NCBI RefSeq assembly: GCF_016403105.1
Contig: NZ_CP046155.1
Span: 2,289,906 to 2,353,905 of the forward strand
DNA: 64,000 nucleotides
DNA from: Leptolyngbya sp. BL0902
GTDB taxonomy: Bacteria; Cyanobacteriota; Cyanobacteriia; Phormidesmidales; Phormidesmidaceae
Reading direction: 5' to 3'
Of the stretch, positions 1 through 9,313 are shown piece after piece. The translations under genes and the position numbers were made by a program. Numbering within the stretch: the stretch's first letter is position 1; each line of letters begins with the position of its first letter. The notes under the pieces are model-generated. The model was not told the DNA's origin. It ran no database searches and saw nothing but the letters and a program-made list of their open reading frames with translations.

Positions 1-1
1 C

Positions 2-1351
2 AACCCGGAGGTGTCTGCTGCCACCGCCCAGTTTTACGACAAGGTGGAATCGGTAGAGGCACTGGATGATCATCGAGTCAAAATCACCTTCTCCAGCCCC
101 ACCCCCGCCTGGGATGTTCCCTTCACCGGGCAGACGGGGATGATTTTGCCCCAGCATCACTACGCCGACTACAACGGCCTCAATGCCCGCGAAGCTCCGG
201 CCAACCGCCAGCCCGTCGGCACTGGCCCCTACCAAGCCATCGGCTTTGAACCGGGCACCGTCATCTATGAAGCCAACCCCAACCATTGGGATGGCCGTCC
301 GGCCTTTCGGCGGGTAGAACTTCAGGGCGGTATGGCTCCCTACGCAGCAGCGCGAGAGGTGCTGCAACGGGGCAGCGCCGACTTTGCCAACAACCTTCAG
401 GTGGAAGCTGACGCCCTCGCCGCCCTCAAGCCCAACGCCCTAGGCGAGGTCTCCTATCTGTTCGGCTCCCAGGTCGAGCGAATTATGGTGAACTTTGCCA
501 ATCCCTTTGTTCGCACCGAGGCGGGGGAGCAGGCCAGTCCCCAAGTGCCCCACCCCTACTTCAGCGACTGGCGGGTACGGCAAGCCATCAACCTGGCTAT
601 CGACCGAGACACCATCGCGAAGGAACTCTATGGCCCCGCCGGAAAGCCCACCGCCCAGCTTTTGGTGGCCCCAGAGGAGTACCGAATTCCTGACCTAGCC
701 TACGAATACAACCTGGTGAAGGCCAAGCTGCTGCTAGAGCAGGCGGGCTGGGTCGATTCTGACGGCGATGGCGTTCGTGACCGCAACGGCGTTCCCCTGG
801 AGGTGTTGTTTCAGGCATCGGTGAACCCCGTGCGCCAGCGTACCCAAACCATCGTGGCCGACAGCCTGAAGGAACTGGGCGTGGGGGTGCAAATTTCCCG
901 CGTGCGGGTGGATGAGTTCTTCTCGGCCAACCCTGAGCATACCAACAGCCTCAACCACTTCTATGCCGATATGCAGATTTACTCCATCGGCAACGAGAGC
1001 CCCGATCCCACCACCTACCTGAGCTGGTGGAGCTGCGACAAAATTGCTTCTATGGCCAACCAGTGGCAAGAACCCAACAACGCCCGCTACTGCAATCCTG
1101 AATACGACCGCCTGCTAGCCGAGGCCAGGGCCGAACTCGATCCCGACCAACGGGCCGCCCTGTTTCGGCAGATGAATGAAGTCCTCACCACCGACGTGGC
1201 CGTGATTCCTGTTGTGCATCGGGCCTTGGTGAACGCGGTGTCTAACCGCCTTGCCCCCGTGGAGTTTACCCCCTGGGACGCCAGCACCTGGAACATCAAA
1301 GACTGGGCCCTAGCCCCCGCTGAGCCCTCGGCGACCTCATCCGCCAACTAG
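2..1351 (+). CDS. ABC transporter substrate-binding protein, family 5 (5' end outside window)
   Basis: This is the C-terminal part (about 450 residues) of a periplasmic peptide/nickel-type solute-binding protein of the SBP_bac_5 family. The reading frame is open to the first base of the window, so the real start and signal peptide lie upstream; the GTG at position 11 is an internal Val codon. Family hallmarks are the PVGTGPY motif near residue 75, the WRVRQAINLAIDRD segment, and the late domain with the ESPDPTTYLSWW segment. Such proteins deliver oligopeptides or similar solutes to an OppBC/DppBC permease. No permease gene follows directly; an OppC/DppC-type permease lies at 55785-56675, but a link is not shown. 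The ligand cannot be told from sequence. Confidence 0.88.
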   Translation, partial: NPEVSAATAQFYDKVESVEALDDHRVKITFSSPTPAWDVPFTGQTGMILPQHHYADYNGLNAREAPANRQPVGTGPYQAIGFEPGTVIYEANPNHWDGRPAFRRVELQGGMAPYAAAREVLQRGSADFANNLQVEADALAALKPNALGEVSYLFGSQVERIMVNFANPFVRTEAGEQASPQVPHPYFSDWRVRQAINLAIDRDTIAKELYGPAGKPTAQLLVAPEEYRIPDLAYEYNLVKAKLLLEQAGWVDSDGDGVRDRNGVPLEVLFQASVNPVRQRTQTIVADSLKELGVGVQISRVRVDEFFSANPEHTNSLNHFYADMQIYSIGNESPDPTTYLSWWSCDKIASMANQWQEPNNARYCNPEYDRLLAEARAELDPDQRAALFRQMNEVLTTDVAVIPVVHRALVNAVSNRLAPVEFTPWDASTWNIKDWALAPAEPSATSSAN

Positions 1352-1517
1352 CCCTTAGCCCATCGCTCCTAGACTGGGGCATCCCGGCGAGGGTTGGTCA
1401 TGCCCTATGGAAATTACCCCAACAGCACCGGAGCAATTCCCTTCGGAAATGGCTGGGAATCGGGAGATGTTCTATAGGATGGGGACAGTGGTAGAGCGTT
1501 CAGCCAAGGGGAGCGTG

Positions 1518-3638
1518 ATGGAGCCAGCGGGACAGAGAAATCAACGGCTGGGGGGGCGCTATCGCCTTTTGCGGCAAATTAACGGCGGCGGCTTTGGCCC
1601 TACGTACCTGGCGGAGGATACCCACCGCTTTCAAGAACTGTGCGTGCTGCGGGAGTTTAACCCCCAGGTGCAGGGGAAAGCAGCGCTGGATCAGGCCCAA
1701 CTGCTGTTTGAGCGCGAAGCTAGCCTGCTCTATCAGTTGGATCATCCCCAAATTCCCCGGTTTCGGGAACTGCTGCGGGAGGAGAATCGGCTGTTTTTGG
1801 TGCAGGACTATGTGGAAGGCCCCACCTATCGCCAGGTGTTGGCCCGTCGGCAGGCCCAGGGGGGGCAGCTTTCCGCCGCCGAAGTGACACAGCTTTTGGC
1901 CCAGGTGTTGCCCGTCTTGCAATATCTGCACGGGTTGGGCATGGTTCACCGCGACATTTCCCCGGACAACCTGGTGCAGCGCAACGCCGATGGTCGCCCG
2001 GTACTGATCGACTTTGGCAGCGTTAAGCAACTGCTGGTGAATGTGCGGCACCAGATGGGGGTGCCCCAGCCCTACCTGTCTCCCAGCGGCACCCTAACCC
2101 GCCTAGGCCATGCCGGGTACATTCCTGAAACCCAGGAAAAGACCGGAATCGTCAGCCCGACGGACGACCTCTATGCCCTAGGCATGACGGCCCTGGTGCT
2201 GCTGACGGGCAAAGAGCCCAGCGAACTCTATGATGAGCGCAAGCAAGCCTGGATCTGGCCCGAACACATCGACATTCCAGATCGGCTGCGGCAAACCCTA
2301 GAGCAGATGGTGGCCAAGGATTTGGCCCAGCGGCCCACCTCGGCGACCCAGGTGATGGCGATGCTCAATGTGGCCAACCCCTACGACCTCTCTGCCGCCG
2401 ATGGGGCCACCCTGCCGATTCGGATGCAGCCCCTAGTGCCACCACCACCCGATTTGCCCCCGCCCTCGACCGTGGTTGCGCCGCCCCCCCGTCGTTTTCT
2501 CCGGCCCCTCAGTCCGCCGCCCACTCCGGTCTATCCCCCTCCCGGCGGCGTTCAGGGAACTGCGGACGCCCATCCTCCTAACCTCAACAACTCTGGCCCC
2601 GTCTATCCCAGCCCGGTCTATCCCGACCCGACCTACCGTGTGCCACCCCAACGCGCGCCCATTCTGTCGCAAAAGTCTGGCCAAGCTGGAGGTTGGCTGG
2701 CGTTGGCTGGAATCGCCCTCGTGCTGGGCATGGCGGCAGGGCTAGGCTGGTGGCTCGATCCCTTCGGTTGGCGAGAACCAGAGGTAGCGGATACGGGCGG
2801 CAACGGCGGCACAAGCTCCAACCTCAGTGAGGCGGAGCAGGCCCGCAAACAGGCGATTCGCGACCGGGCTACGGCCCTAGGGGTGAACTGGGCTTACCTC
2901 GTCAGCCTCACCGATCAATTTTTCTTTGAGCAAAACCCCACCTTGCAGGGCACCCAGCTCACCGACCAACCCCAAGACGCCCCCCTGCGGGAGGAATGGG
3001 ACGCCCTTGCCACCGCCCACCTCGACCGCATCGAAACCCACCTCAGCCCAGAGGCCAGGGGCAAACTGGGGCGCTATAACCCCGCCGACCAAGACCGCTG
3101 GCAGCGCCAGGTCAACGAGCGCTACGTCAGCCGCAAAGCCCTGGAGGACTTAACCAACGCCCGGTTCCAGTCGATTTTTCCAGGACGCGCCCAGGCGGGT
3201 TTTGTGGAAACCCCGGTGGATCAATTTCGGCTGGCCTTGGCCCAAGATCGCGTCACTGCCATTACCAGCGGCGAGGCATTGACGGAAATCCGCTTTGAAC
3301 CAGGCCGCTTTGACCACCAGGCGTCGGGCAACCTCGCCCCCGGTGATGGCCAGATCTACATCCTCAACCTGCGCCAGGGCCAACTGATGCGGGTCAATCT
3401 CCAAGCTCCACCCGACGACGCCCGTCTCTCAATCTACGTCCCCATCCCCACGCCGGAACTACCCTATATCCTGGCTAGCGCCGCCCAAACCACCTGGGCC
3501 GGAGAACTGCCCCAGTCGGGCTATTACGAAATTGTGGTGACGTCCCAAACTGGGGAACCCACTAACTTCAACCTCACGGTGGGGGTAGATAATGTGACCG
3601 ACGCCGCCCCCGACCCACCCCCCGCCAAGACCCAGTGA
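1518..3638 (+). CDS. Membrane-anchored Ser/Thr protein kinase-like protein with unusual catalytic residues
   Basis: An N-terminal protein kinase domain (about residues 12-285) is followed by a Pro-rich linker, one transmembrane helix (about 392-414) and an extracytoplasmic C-terminal region resembling pre-peptidase (PPC-like) beta domains. The Gly loop (GGGFGPTY) and DFG (165-167) are present. The VAIK lysine position reads LREF (Arg45), and the catalytic loop reads HRDISPDN (144-151), with Ser where canonical kinases have Lys. HRDISPDN is recalled as a recurring cyanobacterial variant; the Arg at the VAIK position is less usual. The start at 1518 is chosen because GGGGAG precedes the ATG; in-frame starts from 1407 onward are possible and would add up to 37 residues with no domain. 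It could be an active atypical kinase or a pseudokinase sensing an envelope signal. Confidence 0.85.
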   Translation: MEPAGQRNQRLGGRYRLLRQINGGGFGPTYLAEDTHRFQELCVLREFNPQVQGKAALDQAQLLFEREASLLYQLDHPQIPRFRELLREENRLFLVQDYVEGPTYRQVLARRQAQGGQLSAAEVTQLLAQVLPVLQYLHGLGMVHRDISPDNLVQRNADGRPVLIDFGSVKQLLVNVRHQMGVPQPYLSPSGTLTRLGHAGYIPETQEKTGIVSPTDDLYALGMTALVLLTGKEPSELYDERKQAWIWPEHIDIPDRLRQTLEQMVAKDLAQRPTSATQVMAMLNVANPYDLSAADGATLPIRMQPLVPPPPDLPPPSTVVAPPPRRFLRPLSPPPTPVYPPPGGVQGTADAHPPNLNNSGPVYPSPVYPDPTYRVPPQRAPILSQKSGQAGGWLALAGIALVLGMAAGLGWWLDPFGWREPEVADTGGNGGTSSNLSEAEQARKQAIRDRATALGVNWAYLVSLTDQFFFEQNPTLQGTQLTDQPQDAPLREEWDALATAHLDRIETHLSPEARGKLGRYNPADQDRWQRQVNERYVSRKALEDLTNARFQSIFPGRAQAGFVETPVDQFRLALAQDRVTAITSGEALTEIRFEPGRFDHQASGNLAPGDGQIYILNLRQGQLMRVNLQAPPDDARLSIYVPIPTPELPYILASAAQTTWAGELPQSGYYEIVVTSQTGEPTNFNLTVGVDNVTDAAPDPPPAKTQ

Positions 3639-3650
3639 TGCGTCCACCCT

Positions 3651-3676
3651 AGAACAACCGCCAAGACGGCTGTTCT
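3651..3676. terminator. Hairpin just after the kinase gene
   Basis: An imperfect inverted repeat with arms AGAACAACCGCC and GACGGCTGTTCT lies 12 bases after the kinase stop codon. No T-tract follows, so it may be a 3'-end stabiliser rather than a classical intrinsic terminator. Confidence 0.4.
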
Positions 3677-3694
3677 ACATTGCTGTTCTACATT
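3669..3694. repeat. 13-bp perfect tandem duplication
   Basis: GCTGTTCTACATT occurs twice head to tail (3669-3681 and 3682-3694), beginning inside the right arm of the hairpin after the kinase gene. It looks like a recent slippage duplication. Confidence 0.85.
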
Positions 3695-3771
3695 AGGGTT
3701 GTGATCCTGACTGACAAAAGATTCTGCGTCGGGTGCGAAAACCGCGCCCTTACAGGCTTAAATTCACGTAG

Positions 3772-3790
3772 GGATCAGGTCTCCTGATCC
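3772..3790. terminator. Perfect hairpin in the kinase-smpB spacer
   Basis: GGATCAGG-TCT-CCTGATCC is a perfect 8-bp stem with a 3-base loop, followed by TTT. It could end the kinase transcript or lie in the smpB leader. The rest of the 300-base spacer 3639-3938 shows only the 13-bp duplication and the upstream hairpin. Confidence 0.4.
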
Positions 3791-3938
3791 TTTGGCAGAT
3801 ATGGGTTCTAGCAAGTTTTGTCAGTCCACCAGGTTGTGATCTACTAAAGGGTTTTCTGGGAAAAAGCAGCGTCTACTCACGGATCACCTAGGATCGCTAT
3901 AGAGAAGCAAAGATAATTAGTCGGGAAGGGAGGGCCGC

Positions 3939-4409
3939 ATGGCCGATGAGAGTAAAGGGTTTAAGATTGTTAGCGACAACCGCCAAGCCCGCCACGAGTA
4001 TGAAATTCTCGAAACCTACGAAGCGGGGATTGAACTGCTGGGTTCTGAGGTGAAGTCTATTCGCCAGGGCAAGGTGAACCTGCGGGACGGCTTTGCCCAG
4101 CTTAAGGATGGGGAACTGTGGCTTCAGAACATCCACATTTCGCCCCACACCATGACCAACAAAGCCTACAACCACGAGGCCAAACGCCCCCGACGGCTGT
4201 TGATGCACCGCGACGAAATCCGCAAGCTGATCGGTAAAGTGGAACAAAAGGGCCTGACCCTGGTGCCGCTGAAAATGTACCTAAAGGGCGGCTGGATTAA
4301 GGTCAGCATTGCCCTGGCACGAGGCAAAAAGCTCCACGACAAACGGGAATCCCTCAAGCGCAAGCAGGAGAAACGGGAGACGGATCGCGCCCTCAGTAGT
4401 CGGGGGTAG
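3939..4409 (+). CDS. smpB: SsrA (tmRNA)-binding protein SmpB
   Basis: SmpB binds tmRNA and brings it to stalled ribosomes for trans-translation, tagging incomplete proteins for degradation. The 156-residue length is typical. Recognisable segments are the N-terminal NRQARHEYEILETYEAGI, the core LLGSEVKSIRQGKVNLRDG, and the basic C-terminal tail rich in KRKQEKRETDRA that enters the ribosome. The ATG is preceded by a strong purine-rich ribosome-binding site (GGAAGGGAGG). It is a monocistronic-looking gene; no tmRNA gene was recognised in the window. Confidence 0.97.
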   Translation: MADESKGFKIVSDNRQARHEYEILETYEAGIELLGSEVKSIRQGKVNLRDGFAQLKDGELWLQNIHISPHTMTNKAYNHEAKRPRRLLMHRDEIRKLIGKVEQKGLTLVPLKMYLKGGWIKVSIALARGKKLHDKRESLKRKQEKRETDRALSSRG

Positions 4410-4420
4410 GCTCTTTATCG

Positions 4421-4533
4421 TCCGAGGTTGCCCTCACCCCCAGCCCCTCTCCCTCCTGGGAGAGGGGAGCCGGAAAGTGTTGCAAAGTCCCTCTCCCGTG
4501 GGGAGAGGGATTTAGGGTGAGGGCCACTTCGGA
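4421..4533. repeat. Intergenic palindromic repeat, complete copy with two inner hairpins
   Basis: A 113-bp imperfect inverted repeat fills most of the gap after smpB. The outer arms begin TCCGAGGTTGCCCTCACCC and end GGGTGAGGGCCACTTCGGA. Inside are two strong hairpins: CCCCTCTCCC/GGGAGAGGGG with a 4-base loop (4444-4467) and CCCTCTCCC/GGGAGAGGG with a 3-base loop (4489-4509). A related half-element is at 53300-53344. The structure fits a non-coding mobile REP/MITE-like family, and it may also end the two converging transcripts. Confidence 0.8.
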
Positions 4534-4550
4534 CACTAGGGTACGGAGTT

Positions 4551-5075
4551 TTACCGAGCCGGGATGAAGCTGGGGGCCACATCCACCGGACGGTAGCCAG
4601 CGGCAATGCACAGGGCCATGGAGTCGGTGGTGGCGATTTCGGCGACGAGGGCGGTGTCAATCACGCAGTCGGCATAGCGCACGGGCAGAATGCTGCGGTG
4701 GCAGTGGTTCAGTACGGCGGCGGAGTTGGGTACGTCCAAAAACCCGTGGATATCCACCACGCAGGAGGCCACTTCCAGAGGCCGACGATCTCGACTACAG
4801 GCGGCGAGGGCAGCTTCGGCACTGAGTTCGGTAACAGCCGTGACATCAAAGACGCAACTGGAGACCTGTTCGGGCCGGAGGGCACTGGCGCAGGCGGAGG
4901 CTACGGCTTCGGCAGAAAGCCCGACTTCTAGCAAATCCGTCACGCATTGGCCATAGTTATAGTCAATGGCTAACCCAGGAGATGCCAAGGCTAACGGGGC
5001 CAGAACTGCGCTAAACAGGGTAAACGGTAGCGTAAGGTACGGGCTGAGGGACTTAAACACAGGATGATGAACCAT
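4551..5075 (-). CDS. Exported small protein with repeated Cys motif, unknown function
   Basis: The function is not recognised. The 174-residue product starts with a Sec-type signal peptide (hydrophobic stretch about residues 12-35 ending near ASPGLAID), so the mature part is probably periplasmic. The mature region shows four degenerate units of about 32-34 residues, each with a CV-D core (QCVTDLL, SCVFDVT, SCVVDIH, DCVIDTA) and a later Cys, for example ACASALRPEQ, ACSRDRRPLE and HCHRSILPVR. The paired spacing of cysteines suggests disulfide-linked repeats. It is transcribed towards smpB, with a palindromic repeat in between. Confidence 0.75.
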   Translation of the reverse strand: MVHHPVFKSLSPYLTLPFTLFSAVLAPLALASPGLAIDYNYGQCVTDLLEVGLSAEAVASACASALRPEQVSSCVFDVTAVTELSAEAALAACSRDRRPLEVASCVVDIHGFLDVPNSAAVLNHCHRSILPVRYADCVIDTALVAEIATTDSMALCIAAGYRPVDVAPSFIPAR

Positions 5076-5286
5076 AACAGAACGTTAAGGGTTATATCGC
5101 TTAATTAACGGCTGTAATCAAGCGTTACCCAGTGCGGATCAAGATAGTCAGTAAACACCATGGGATCGCTTCACCACGAGAGTCTTCCTGGCTGGGGTTG
5201 CCCATGGGGCCAGATTCTAGACGCCGAATCTTCTACAGTGAAGATAGCAGGAAAAGTCCATTGCGTGACCCAGAGGTTAATTTAGT

Positions 5287-7194
5287 ATGCGCCTGAGTGA
5301 TGTAACCCATCCCAACCAACTGCACGGTCTAACGATTCGGCAGCTTGAGGATATTGCCCGTCAAATTCGCGAAAAGCACCTGGAAACCGTGGCCGCCAGT
5401 GGTGGGCACCTGGGGCCGGGGCTGGGCGTGGTAGAGCTCACCCTGGCGCTGTACCAAACCCTGGATCTCGACCATGACAAGGTGGTGTGGGACGTGGGCC
5501 ACCAGGCCTATCCCCACAAGCTGATCACCGGGCGCTTCCACGATTTCCACACCCTGCGCCAGAAGGATGGGGTGGCGGGCTACCTGAAGCGCAGCGAGAA
5601 CCAGTTTGACCACTTTGGGGCAGGCCACGCCTCCACCAGTATTTCCGCCGCTTTGGGGATGGCCCTGGCGCGGGATATGGCGGGCGAGAACTACAAAGTG
5701 GCGGCGATTATTGGCGACGGTGCGCTCACTGGCGGCATGGCCCTGGAGGCCATCAACCATGCGGGCCACCTGCCCCATACCAACCTGCTGGTGGTGCTGA
5801 ACGACAACGAAATGTCGATTTCCCCCAACGTGGGCGCGATTCCCCGCTACCTCAACAAAATGCGGATTAGCCCCCCGGTGCAGTTCCTCACCGACAACCT
5901 GGAGGAGCAGTTCAAGCACCTGCCCTTCCTGGGCGATTCCCTCTCGCCGGAACTGGATCGGGTCAAAGAAGGCATGAAGCGCCTCGCGGTGCCCAAGGTG
6001 GGGGCGGTGTTTGAGGAACTGGGCTTTTTGTACATGGGGCCTGTGGATGGCCACAATCTGCAAGAGCTGATCACCACCTTCAAGGAAGCCCACAAGCACA
6101 CGGGGCCAGTGTTGGTGCATGTGTCTACCACCAAGGGCAAGGGCTACGCCATCGCCGAAAAAGACCAGGTTGGCTACCATGCCCAATCCCCCTTCAACCT
6201 GGCCACGGGTAAGGGGATTCCCTCCACCAAACCCAAGCCCCCCAGCTACTCCAAGGTGTTCGCCGAAACCCTGATCACCCTGGCGGAAAACGACCCCAAG
6301 ATTGTGGGCATCACCGCCGCCATGGCCACGGGCACGGGGTTAGACAAGCTCCAGCAAGCCCTCCCCAAGCAATACATCGATGTGGGCATTGCCGAACAGC
6401 ACGCCGTTACCCTGGCCGCTGGTCTGGCCTGCGAAGGAGCGCGTCCCGTCGTGGCGATCTACTCCACTTTCTTGCAGCGGGGGTTTGACCAGATCGTTCA
6501 TGATGTCTGCATCCAAAAGCTACCCGTGTTCTTCTGCCTAGACCGGGCCGGGATTGTCGGTGCCGATGGCCCCACCCACCAAGGCATGTACGACATCGCC
6601 TACCTGCGCTGCATCCCCAACCTGGTGCTGATGGCTCCCAAGGACGAAGCCGAACTGCAACGGATGATGGTGACGGGCATCAACTACACCGAGGGGGCCA
6701 TTGCTATGCGCTACCCTCGCGGCAACGGCTACGGCGCACCGCTGATGGAAGAGGGCTGGGAACCCCTGCCCATCGGCAAGGCGGAAGTGCTGCGCCAGGG
6801 CGACGATGTGCTGCTGTTGGGCTACGGCTCCATGGTGTATCCCGCCATGCAAACCGCCGAAATCCTCAGCGAACACGGTATCGAAGCTACGGTGGTGAAC
6901 GCCCGCTTCGCCAAGCCGTTGGATGAGGAGCTGATTCTGCCCCTGGCCAAGCAAATTGGCAAGGTTGTCACCTTTGAGGAAGGCTGTCTGATGGGCGGAT
7001 TTGGCTCCGCCGTAGCCGAGTCGATTCTGGATGCCCAGGTGCCCGCCTCCGTGCTGCGGATTGGGGTGCCTGATATTCTGGTCGATCACGCCACCCCCGA
7101 TCAGTCTAAGGTCGCCCTGGGGCTCACCCCGTCCCAAATGGCCGAGCGCATCCTCAGCACCTTCAAGGTGGAAAAGCCTGCCCTAGCGGTGTAA
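5287..7194 (+). CDS. dxs: 1-deoxy-D-xylulose-5-phosphate synthase
   Basis: DXS condenses pyruvate and glyceraldehyde 3-phosphate in a thiamine-diphosphate-dependent reaction, the first step of the MEP pathway feeding carotenoids, phytol and quinones. The 635-residue length is typical. Visible are the N-terminal HHTGHL-like segment ([15 protein letters not shown]), the ThDP motif [18 protein letters not shown] with the downstream [15 protein letters not shown], the transketolase pyrimidine-binding domain ([16 protein letters not shown]), and the C-terminal domain. An AGAGGT ribosome-binding site precedes the ATG by about 8 bases, and a classical terminator follows the gene. Confidence 0.98.
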   Translation: MRLSDVTHPNQLHGLTIRQLEDIARQIREKHLETVAASGGHLGPGLGVVELTLALYQTLDLDHDKVVWDVGHQAYPHKLITGRFHDFHTLRQKDGVAGYLKRSENQFDHFGAGHASTSISAALGMALARDMAGENYKVAAIIGDGALTGGMALEAINHAGHLPHTNLLVVLNDNEMSISPNVGAIPRYLNKMRISPPVQFLTDNLEEQFKHLPFLGDSLSPELDRVKEGMKRLAVPKVGAVFEELGFLYMGPVDGHNLQELITTFKEAHKHTGPVLVHVSTTKGKGYAIAEKDQVGYHAQSPFNLATGKGIPSTKPKPPSYSKVFAETLITLAENDPKIVGITAAMATGTGLDKLQQALPKQYIDVGIAEQHAVTLAAGLACEGARPVVAIYSTFLQRGFDQIVHDVCIQKLPVFFCLDRAGIVGADGPTHQGMYDIAYLRCIPNLVLMAPKDEAELQRMMVTGINYTEGAIAMRYPRGNGYGAPLMEEGWEPLPIGKAEVLRQGDDVLLLGYGSMVYPAMQTAEILSEHGIEATVVNARFAKPLDEELILPLAKQIGKVVTFEEGCLMGGFGSAVAESILDAQVPASVLRIGVPDILVDHATPDQSKVALGLTPSQMAERILSTFKVEKPALAV

Positions 7195-7225
7195 TCAACC
7201 GTTTGGTGTAAGGCCAAGCAGCCAG

Positions 7226-7260
7226 ATCCCCGTCGCTGAAACCAGCAACGGGGATTTTTT
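7226..7260 (+). terminator. Intrinsic terminator after dxs
   Basis: ATCCCCGT-CGCTG and CAGC-AACGGGGAT form a long stem with an AAAC loop, followed by six T residues, 32 bases after the dxs stop codon. Confidence 0.85.
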
Positions 7261-7859
7261 AGCAGGCTGAACACCATCTGGTTGACTGACCAACGTTGGT
7301 TGAAAGCCGAATGGAAAACTCCCTATATCCATTAAGGTTTTTCTGGTTGAGGAGGCTACACCAACGATAAGCTCAGCCTAGGCGGAATCGGTTTTTCAAT
7401 CGGGGGTACATAACCGGGGTTGGCCATGAAAAGCGCTGCTGTAGGAGAACTTTGACCCTGTGGCAATCAATCTACGTCCTCGCCGATCAGTAGAATGGCT
7501 AAATTAAAATTAAGTTTGGCTCCGGGTTTCGACTTCGCTCAACCCTCCTGCTGCCTTGCGTGGGGGCATTGAGCGAAGTTGAAAGGCGTTTTACCCATAA
7601 TTATGACCCCTTACTTATCGTCAGTCTGAAAAATTCAGGTTGACATTTTATCGGATAAATTTGTCGGATAAATATATTCAGATAAGCCTCAACATCGACG
7701 GCCTTTAGTATTTTCCCTGAATCGTATTTTCTGCATGGTTCAGAGAATTATCTCGGACGCTAGATGGGAGTTTCATCGCTGAATTGCGGCCCTGTCGTTC
7801 TCATCTGGTGTCTAAAAATAATCTGTATACTAGCTGAATCACTCAACCAACCCCTTGTT
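7261..7859. other. Long dxs-gcvT spacer
   Basis: No convincing gene is seen in these 600 bases. The spacer holds the dispersed repeat at 7489-7617. Further downstream there is a TTGACA hexamer (7640-7645) and a 10-bp direct repeat TCGGATAAAT (7651-7660 and 7664-7673) in an AT-rich stretch that may carry the gcvT promoter. An in-frame ATG at 7764 would extend gcvT by 32 residues of non-family sequence and was not used. No glycine riboswitch could be recognised by eye. Confidence 0.5.
7489..7617. repeat. Dispersed ~130-bp intergenic repeat, copy 1
   Basis: This 129-bp block is nearly identical to 17958-18088. Both begin AGTAGAATGGCTAAATTAAA and end in CTTACTTA. In this copy the centre folds into a strong hairpin with arms TTTCGACTTCGCTCAA and TTGAGCGAAGTTGAAA. 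It has no coding capacity and fits a MITE-like or REP-like element. Confidence 0.88.
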
Positions 7860-8960
7860 ATGTCCCTGCGCCAAACGCCTCTCTATTCTCGCTGCATAGA
7901 CCTCAAAGCCCGGATGACCGAGTTTGCTGGCTGGGAAATGCCCGTGCAGTTTGGCGGCATCAAGCAGGAACATGAGGCAGTTCGCACCCGGGCAGGCTTG
8001 TTTGACATTTCTCACATGGGCAAGATGCTGTTTCGAGGCAATGGAGCCCTAGCGGCACTGCAACGGTTGGTGCCCTCCTACCTAGGCCGCCTCACTCCCG
8101 GCAAAGCCCAATATACGGTGCTGCTGAACCCCCAGGGCGGCATTATTGATGACCTGATTATCTACCTGAAGGATCGGGATGCATCGGGCGTAGAACAGGT
8201 GTTTACCATCGTCAACGCCGCCACTACTGAAAAAGATAAAGCCTGGTTTCAGGCACATCTCGCCGAAAGCGGGGTAGAACTGGTGGATCAGTCCAGCGCC
8301 TTTGCGCTGCTGTCGGTGCAGGGGCCAAAGGCCGCCGAGTTGCTGCAAACCTGTGTGGCCGAAAATTTGTCTGCGGTGGAGCGTTTTGGTCACTTGGACG
8401 GAACGGTATTGGGCAAACCCGCCTTCCTTGCCCGCACCGGGTACACCGGAGAAGATGGCTTTGAGATTATGCTCGACCCTGCCACCGCCGGAGACCTGTG
8501 GGATACCCTGCTGGCGGCGGGCGTGGCTCCCTGTGGTCTGGGTGCTCGCGATACCCTGCGCCTAGAAGCCGCCATGGCCCTCTACGGCCAAGATATTAAC
8601 GACACCACGAGCCCCCTAGAAGCTGGGCTGGGCTGGCTGGTGCATTGGGACGAAGCGGGTGACTTTGTCGGGCGATCCGTCCTAGAGGCACAAAAATCCG
8701 GGGGAGTGTCCCGCCGATTAGTGGGTCTGGCCTTATCCGAACGCCACATTGCCCGCCACGATTACCCTGTCCTCCACGAGGGCGAACCCGTTGGCATCGT
8801 CACCAGCGGCACCCTCTCTCCCACCCTCAATACGCCCATTGCCTTGGCCTACGTTCCTAGTCATCTGGCTAAGGTTGGGCAGACCCTAGCCGTAGATATT
8901 CGTGGACAACAGCGCCCCGCCCAAGTGGTCAAGCGTCCTTTCTATAAGCCCCAGTCCTAG
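7860..8960 (+). CDS. gcvT: Glycine cleavage system T protein (aminomethyltransferase)
   Basis: GcvT transfers the methylene group from the H-protein-bound aminomethyl intermediate to tetrahydrofolate and releases ammonia. In cyanobacteria this serves photorespiratory glycine. The 366-residue product starts with [19 protein letters not shown], the usual family N-terminus, so the ATG at 7860 is preferred over the upstream ATG at 7764. The folate-binding core is visible ([69 protein letters not shown]). No other gcv genes are nearby. No good Shine-Dalgarno is seen. Confidence 0.96.
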   Translation: MSLRQTPLYSRCIDLKARMTEFAGWEMPVQFGGIKQEHEAVRTRAGLFDISHMGKMLFRGNGALAALQRLVPSYLGRLTPGKAQYTVLLNPQGGIIDDLIIYLKDRDASGVEQVFTIVNAATTEKDKAWFQAHLAESGVELVDQSSAFALLSVQGPKAAELLQTCVAENLSAVERFGHLDGTVLGKPAFLARTGYTGEDGFEIMLDPATAGDLWDTLLAAGVAPCGLGARDTLRLEAAMALYGQDINDTTSPLEAGLGWLVHWDEAGDFVGRSVLEAQKSGGVSRRLVGLALSERHIARHDYPVLHEGEPVGIVTSGTLSPTLNTPIALAYVPSHLAKVGQTLAVDIRGQQRPAQVVKRPFYKPQS

Positions 8961-9313
8961 GGTCTTGATCTTCGTCGGGTATGGGGGTGTGAATAGATCG
9001 TTACCCTTAGACCTTAGTGCCTCTGCTAGCGCTGGCTTGGCCTAGCAGTGCCTAAATTGCGCTGCGCGACGAGGGACGCAGACATGGCTTGGTACAAGGA
9101 ATCTCGACCTTGGTTTGTACCCGGTCACGCTTGAGGTTGAGGCATCACCTCTGGAGGCTTACCGTATCTCTAGTTTATCCTGTCTCCGAGATAACACTGT
9201 CTCGGAGATAACATTTGGCCCAGAGATCGCATAAGCTTAGGGTATGCGTCCCAAGGTAGCCTTCCGGTGAATGCCTTGTTTAGGATCGTCCCCCTCACGC
9301 TTAGATCACTGTT
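8961..9313. other. gcvT-TPR spacer with several inverted repeats
   Basis: No gene is seen. The spacer has three short palindromic structures: CTGCTAG/CTAGCAG (9023-9048), possibly the gcvT 3' hairpin; GGTACAA/TTGTACC (9091-9121, 17-base spacer); and the tandem/inverted repeat at 9181-9213. No T-tract follows any of them. Confidence 0.5.
9181..9213. repeat. 16-bp direct repeat that is also an inverted repeat
   Basis: TGTCTCCGAGATAACA (9181-9196) is repeated as TGTCTCGGAGATAACA (9198-9213) with one mismatch at a 17-bp period. Because of that mismatch, CTCCGAGA and TCTCGGAG (9184-9207) also form a perfect 8-bp inverted repeat. It lies about 100 bases upstream of the TPR gene and could be a regulator-binding site. 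Confidence 0.6.

Noticed and set aside
5027..5040. GTA-N8-TAC sequence (possible NtcA box)
   Set aside because: It lies inside the coding region near the start of the Cys-repeat protein gene, and about 16 such matches are expected by chance in 64 kb.
7764..7859. Longer gcvT start
   Set aside because: The 32 extra residues do not resemble GcvT, whose usual N-terminus begins at 7860.
7261..7859. Glycine riboswitch upstream of gcvT
   Set aside because: Some gcv genes have one, but I could not recognise the conserved core here. A covariance-model search would decide.
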